From an uncultured Acetatifactor sp. (GTDB lineage: Bacteria; Bacillota; Clostridia; Lachnospirales; Lachnospiraceae), in contig CAJUAB010000039.1 in the NCBI GenBank assembly GCA_910583845.1, forward strand, positions 1 to 42,872: a stretch of 42,872 bases of DNA, given 5' to 3'. Under the pieces are notes generated by a model. The model made no database searches, was not told the origin of the DNA, and was given only the letters and a program-made list of their open reading frames with translations. Positions 42,830 through 42,872 of the stretch are shown in pieces. Each line of letters opens with the position of its first letter. Positions within the stretch are counted from its first letter, which is position 1. A program made the translations under genes and the position numbers.

Positions 42830-42872
42830 GGCTCCATGGTCAAGCGGTTAAGACATCGCCCTTTCACGGCGG
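42830..42872 (+). tRNA. tRNA-Glu (TTC), 5' part, cut by the window end
   Basis: The sequence GGCTCCATGGTCAAGCGG begins a standard bacterial tRNA-Glu, with a D arm and an anticodon stem-loop CGCCCTTTCACGGCG carrying TTC. The window ends just after the anticodon stem. Confidence 0.88.

Overview
The window looks like chromosome of a gut anaerobe of the Clostridia, most likely Lachnospiraceae. This is an inference from strong AGGAGG-type ribosome sites, YesM/YesN-type two-component genes beside LplB/LplC-type sugar permeases, a GH94 phosphorylase, a radical SAM/SPASM gene, Cys/His-rich LPXTG-like surface proteins, and clostridial-type transposon scars. No 16S or universal marker gene is present, so the genus is open.

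Positions 1-9700 are an AT-richer accessory island. The left edge (1-1140) is a pile of mobile-element scars: IS200/IS605-like terminal hairpins, a truncated surface-protein signal peptide, an IS3-type OrfA fragment and a frameshifted DDE transposase. Then comes a tight two-gene operon (1417-8949): a 1781-residue protein with a C-terminal STAND-like P-loop ATPase, and a 722-residue protein fusing a second STAND-like ATPase to a metallophosphoesterase with all its metal motifs. I regard this pair as the best candidate in the window for an undescribed system, probably anti-phage defence. The island ends near the 3' half of a tRNA-Asn whose 5' half does not match, which looks like an attachment-site scar. 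A VapBC toxin-antitoxin pair and a few small genes follow.

Positions 11000-23400 are a second, GC-richer accessory block: gene fragments with a triplicated 36-bp junction, a serine recombinase, a LytTR regulator/GHKL kinase pair on the minus strand, and a 2379-residue cell-wall-anchored surface protein preceded by a perfect 19-bp inverted repeat. At 23350-24834 a consensus promoter drives a small Cys-rich peptide with a His/Asp/Ser-rich tail and a radical SAM/SPASM enzyme, a plausible unrecognised RiPP locus.

Positions 24900-38730 form a coherent amino-sugar catabolism region. NagB and NagA are on the minus strand; divergently lie a chitobiose phosphorylase (GH94), a phosphohexomutase, a YesM/YesN-type sensor and regulator separated by 121-bp tandem repeats, an ABC importer (two permeases plus lipoprotein, no ATPase) and an Eis-like acetyltransferase. 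The implied route is: import a GlcNAc disaccharide, phosphorolyse it to GlcNAc and GlcNAc-1-P, isomerise to GlcNAc-6-P, then deacetylate and deaminate to fructose-6-P.

The right end (38770-42872) holds a hemerythrin/receiver fusion protein, a DUF4291 protein, a CapA-family lipoprotein, a small conserved-looking ORF with a terminator, and the 5' part of a tRNA-Glu cut by the window edge.
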